A program made the translations under genes and the position numbers. DNA of 6,576 bases from Pirellulales bacterium (lineage in GTDB: Bacteria > Planctomycetota > Planctomycetia > Pirellulales > Thermoguttaceae). The stretch spans positions 1 through 6,576 of the forward strand of contig JAUWWA010000105.1 in assembly GCA_030617125.1 (NCBI GenBank). The letters run 5' to 3'. The number at the start of each line of letters is the position of its first letter. Position 1 is the stretch's first letter. The notes under the pieces are model-generated. The model did not search any database and was not told where the DNA came from. It saw only the letters and a list, made by a program, of their open reading frames with translations. Of the stretch, positions 5,798 to 6,576 are shown piece after piece.

Positions 5798-5817
5798 GGT
5801 GGCAATGAATTGCCACC
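5798..5817 (-). terminator. Perfect 8-bp hairpin downstream of proA
   Basis: GGTGGCAA and TTGCCACC pair fully around a 4-base loop, about 40 bases past the proA stop and directly next to the GGA-loop hairpin. The position suits a terminator or RNA-stabilising structure for proA, but no T run follows on the minus strand, so factor-independent termination is doubtful. Confidence 0.35.
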
Positions 5818-5835
5818 CCCTCAACGACTCGCCAA

Positions 5836-5863
5836 CCACTATCCACAAACCACTACTCACTCC
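5836..5863. repeat. Tandem 7-base array C (minus-strand unit near TAGTGGT), four units
   Basis: Four 7-base units on the plus strand: CCACTAT, CCACAAA, CCACTAC, TCACTCC. On the minus strand they resemble xAGTGGT, close to the CAGTNRT unit of array B. The TGA stop of proA (5857-5859) lies within the last unit. The array is shorter and more degenerate than A or B. Confidence 0.6.
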
Positions 5864-6576
5864 CGCACCTGTCCGCTGCCGTACACCACGTACTTGTAAC
5901 TGGTCAACTCGTTGATGCCGCAGGGGCCTCGGGCGTGGAACTTGTCGGTGCTGATGCCGATCTCTGCGCCCAGGCCGAACTCGGCGCCGTCGTTGAAGCG
6001 CGTGCTCGCGTTAATCATCACCGCCGAGGAGTCGATCCGCGTGGCGAACTCCCGAGCCGCGCCGAGGTCGTCGGTGACGATCGTTTCCGTGTGGTGCGAG
6101 CTGTAACCGTTGATGTGCTCGATCGCTTCGTCGAGCGAATCAACCACCTTGACCGACATCACCGCCGCAAGGTACTCCGCCCCATAATCTTTTTCGGTCG
6201 CCTCAACGGCCCGGGGTAAAAGCTTTCGGGTGCGGTCGTCGCCGCGAAGCTCGACGCCCCGCCCGAGCAGCGCCTCGCCGATCCGCGGCAGCAGCGACTC
6301 GGCCACGTCGGCGTGGACCACCAGCGATTCAGCCGCGTTGCACACGCCAAGTCGCTGGCATTTCGAGTTGACCGTCAGCCGTTCGGCCATGTCGGCATCG
6401 GCCGCCCGGTCGATGTAAACGTGGCAATTGCCGGCGCAGTGCTTGATAACCGGCATCCGGGCCTCCTCGCTGACGCGTCGGATGAGCCGCTGGCCGCCGC
6501 GTGGGATCGTCACGTTGATGTACTCGGGCATCCGCAGGAAGTGCCCCACGGCCTCGCGGTCGGCGGTGGCGACAAG
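5857..6576 (-). CDS. proA: Gamma-glutamyl phosphate reductase ProA, N-terminus beyond window
   Basis: ProA reduces gamma-glutamyl phosphate with NADPH to glutamate semialdehyde, the second step of proline synthesis, in the cytoplasm. The visible 239 residues are the C-terminal part of a protein usually about 415-430 long. The frame continues to the right edge ([13 protein letters not shown]), so no start is visible. Landmarks from the window edge: [10 protein letters not shown] at 19-28, [13 protein letters not shown] at 42-54, and [10 protein letters not shown] at 74-83, whose C79 is the expected catalytic cysteine of this aldehyde-dehydrogenase-like enzyme. The tail region [32 protein letters not shown] is strongly conserved in the family. 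Extra cysteines at 47, 51 and 73 are of no clear significance. It ends inside repeat array C. The partner proB is not in the window. Confidence 0.96.
   Translation of the reverse strand, partial: LVATADREAVGHFLRMPEYINVTIPRGGQRLIRRVSEEARMPVIKHCAGNCHVYIDRAADADMAERLTVNSKCQRLGVCNAAESLVVHADVAESLLPRIGEALLGRGVELRGDDRTRKLLPRAVEATEKDYGAEYLAAVMSVKVVDSLDEAIEHINGYSSHHTETIVTDDLGAAREFATRIDSSAVMINASTRFNDGAEFGLGAEIGISTDKFHARGPCGINELTSYKYVVYGSGQVRE

Larger units (their letters stand above)
5700..5856 (-). other. proA-fliM intergenic region and fliM leader
   Basis: This 157-base gap holds most of repeat array C at its right end, two adjacent hairpins in the middle and the fliM ribosome binding site at the left. 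CTCCGCAA occurs twice on the plus strand (5772-5779 and 5788-5795), the second copy lying inside a hairpin. I see no convincing -10/-35 pair, so fliM could be read from its own weak promoter or from proA. Confidence 0.6.

Noticed and set aside
4669..5805. Long minus-strand frame of 378 codons overlapping fliM, and the plus-strand 337-codon frame at 4701-5714
   Set aside because: FliM matches its family along its whole length in another frame. These are open only because stop codons are rare in GC-rich sequence.

Overview
The window looks like a chromosomal segment from a GC-rich, flagellated bacterium, most likely a planctomycete (Pirellulales-like). This is inferred from a very small PEP-CTERM protein, a FliM, GC-rich metabolic genes, and short tandem arrays with a 7-base period in or at the ends of intergenic regions. 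No rRNA or taxon-specific marker is present, so the placement is an inference.

Layout, left to right. (1) Positions 2-1135, plus strand: the 3' part of a protein whose C-terminal half looks like an Apea-type HEPN domain with an R-x4-H motif. Its base composition is visibly less GC-rich than the rest, so it may be acquired. (2) Positions 1273-3919, minus strand: a three-gene metal-uptake operon transcribed right to left. It encodes a ZnuA-like binding lipoprotein with a His-rich loop, a ZnuC-like ATPase, and a ZnuB-like permease that overlaps the ATPase gene by 8 bases. Two arrays of 7-base repeats fill most of the znuA-znuC junction, and one of them encodes the last residues and the stop codon of ZnuA. 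(3) Positions 3920-4282: a divergent control region with palindromes and a sigma70-like promoter facing right. (4) Positions 4283-4642, plus strand: a 119-residue secreted acidic PEP-CTERM protein. (5) Positions 4644-5699, minus strand: fliM, convergent with the PEP-CTERM gene and separated from it by one base. (6) Positions 5857-6576, minus strand: the C-terminal part of proA, running off the right edge. A third 7-base repeat array covers its stop codon, and two back-to-back hairpins lie between proA and fliM.

The metal-transport genes clearly work together: periplasmic metal capture, ATP hydrolysis and membrane translocation. The HEPN protein, PEP-CTERM protein, FliM and ProA show no evident functional link to each other. 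No complete novel system is visible. The observations most worth following are the 7-base arrays that sit on gene ends and supply coding sequence or overlap stop codons, the HEPN protein of probable defence type, and a GGA-loop hairpin in the fliM leader that could be a CsrA-type site.
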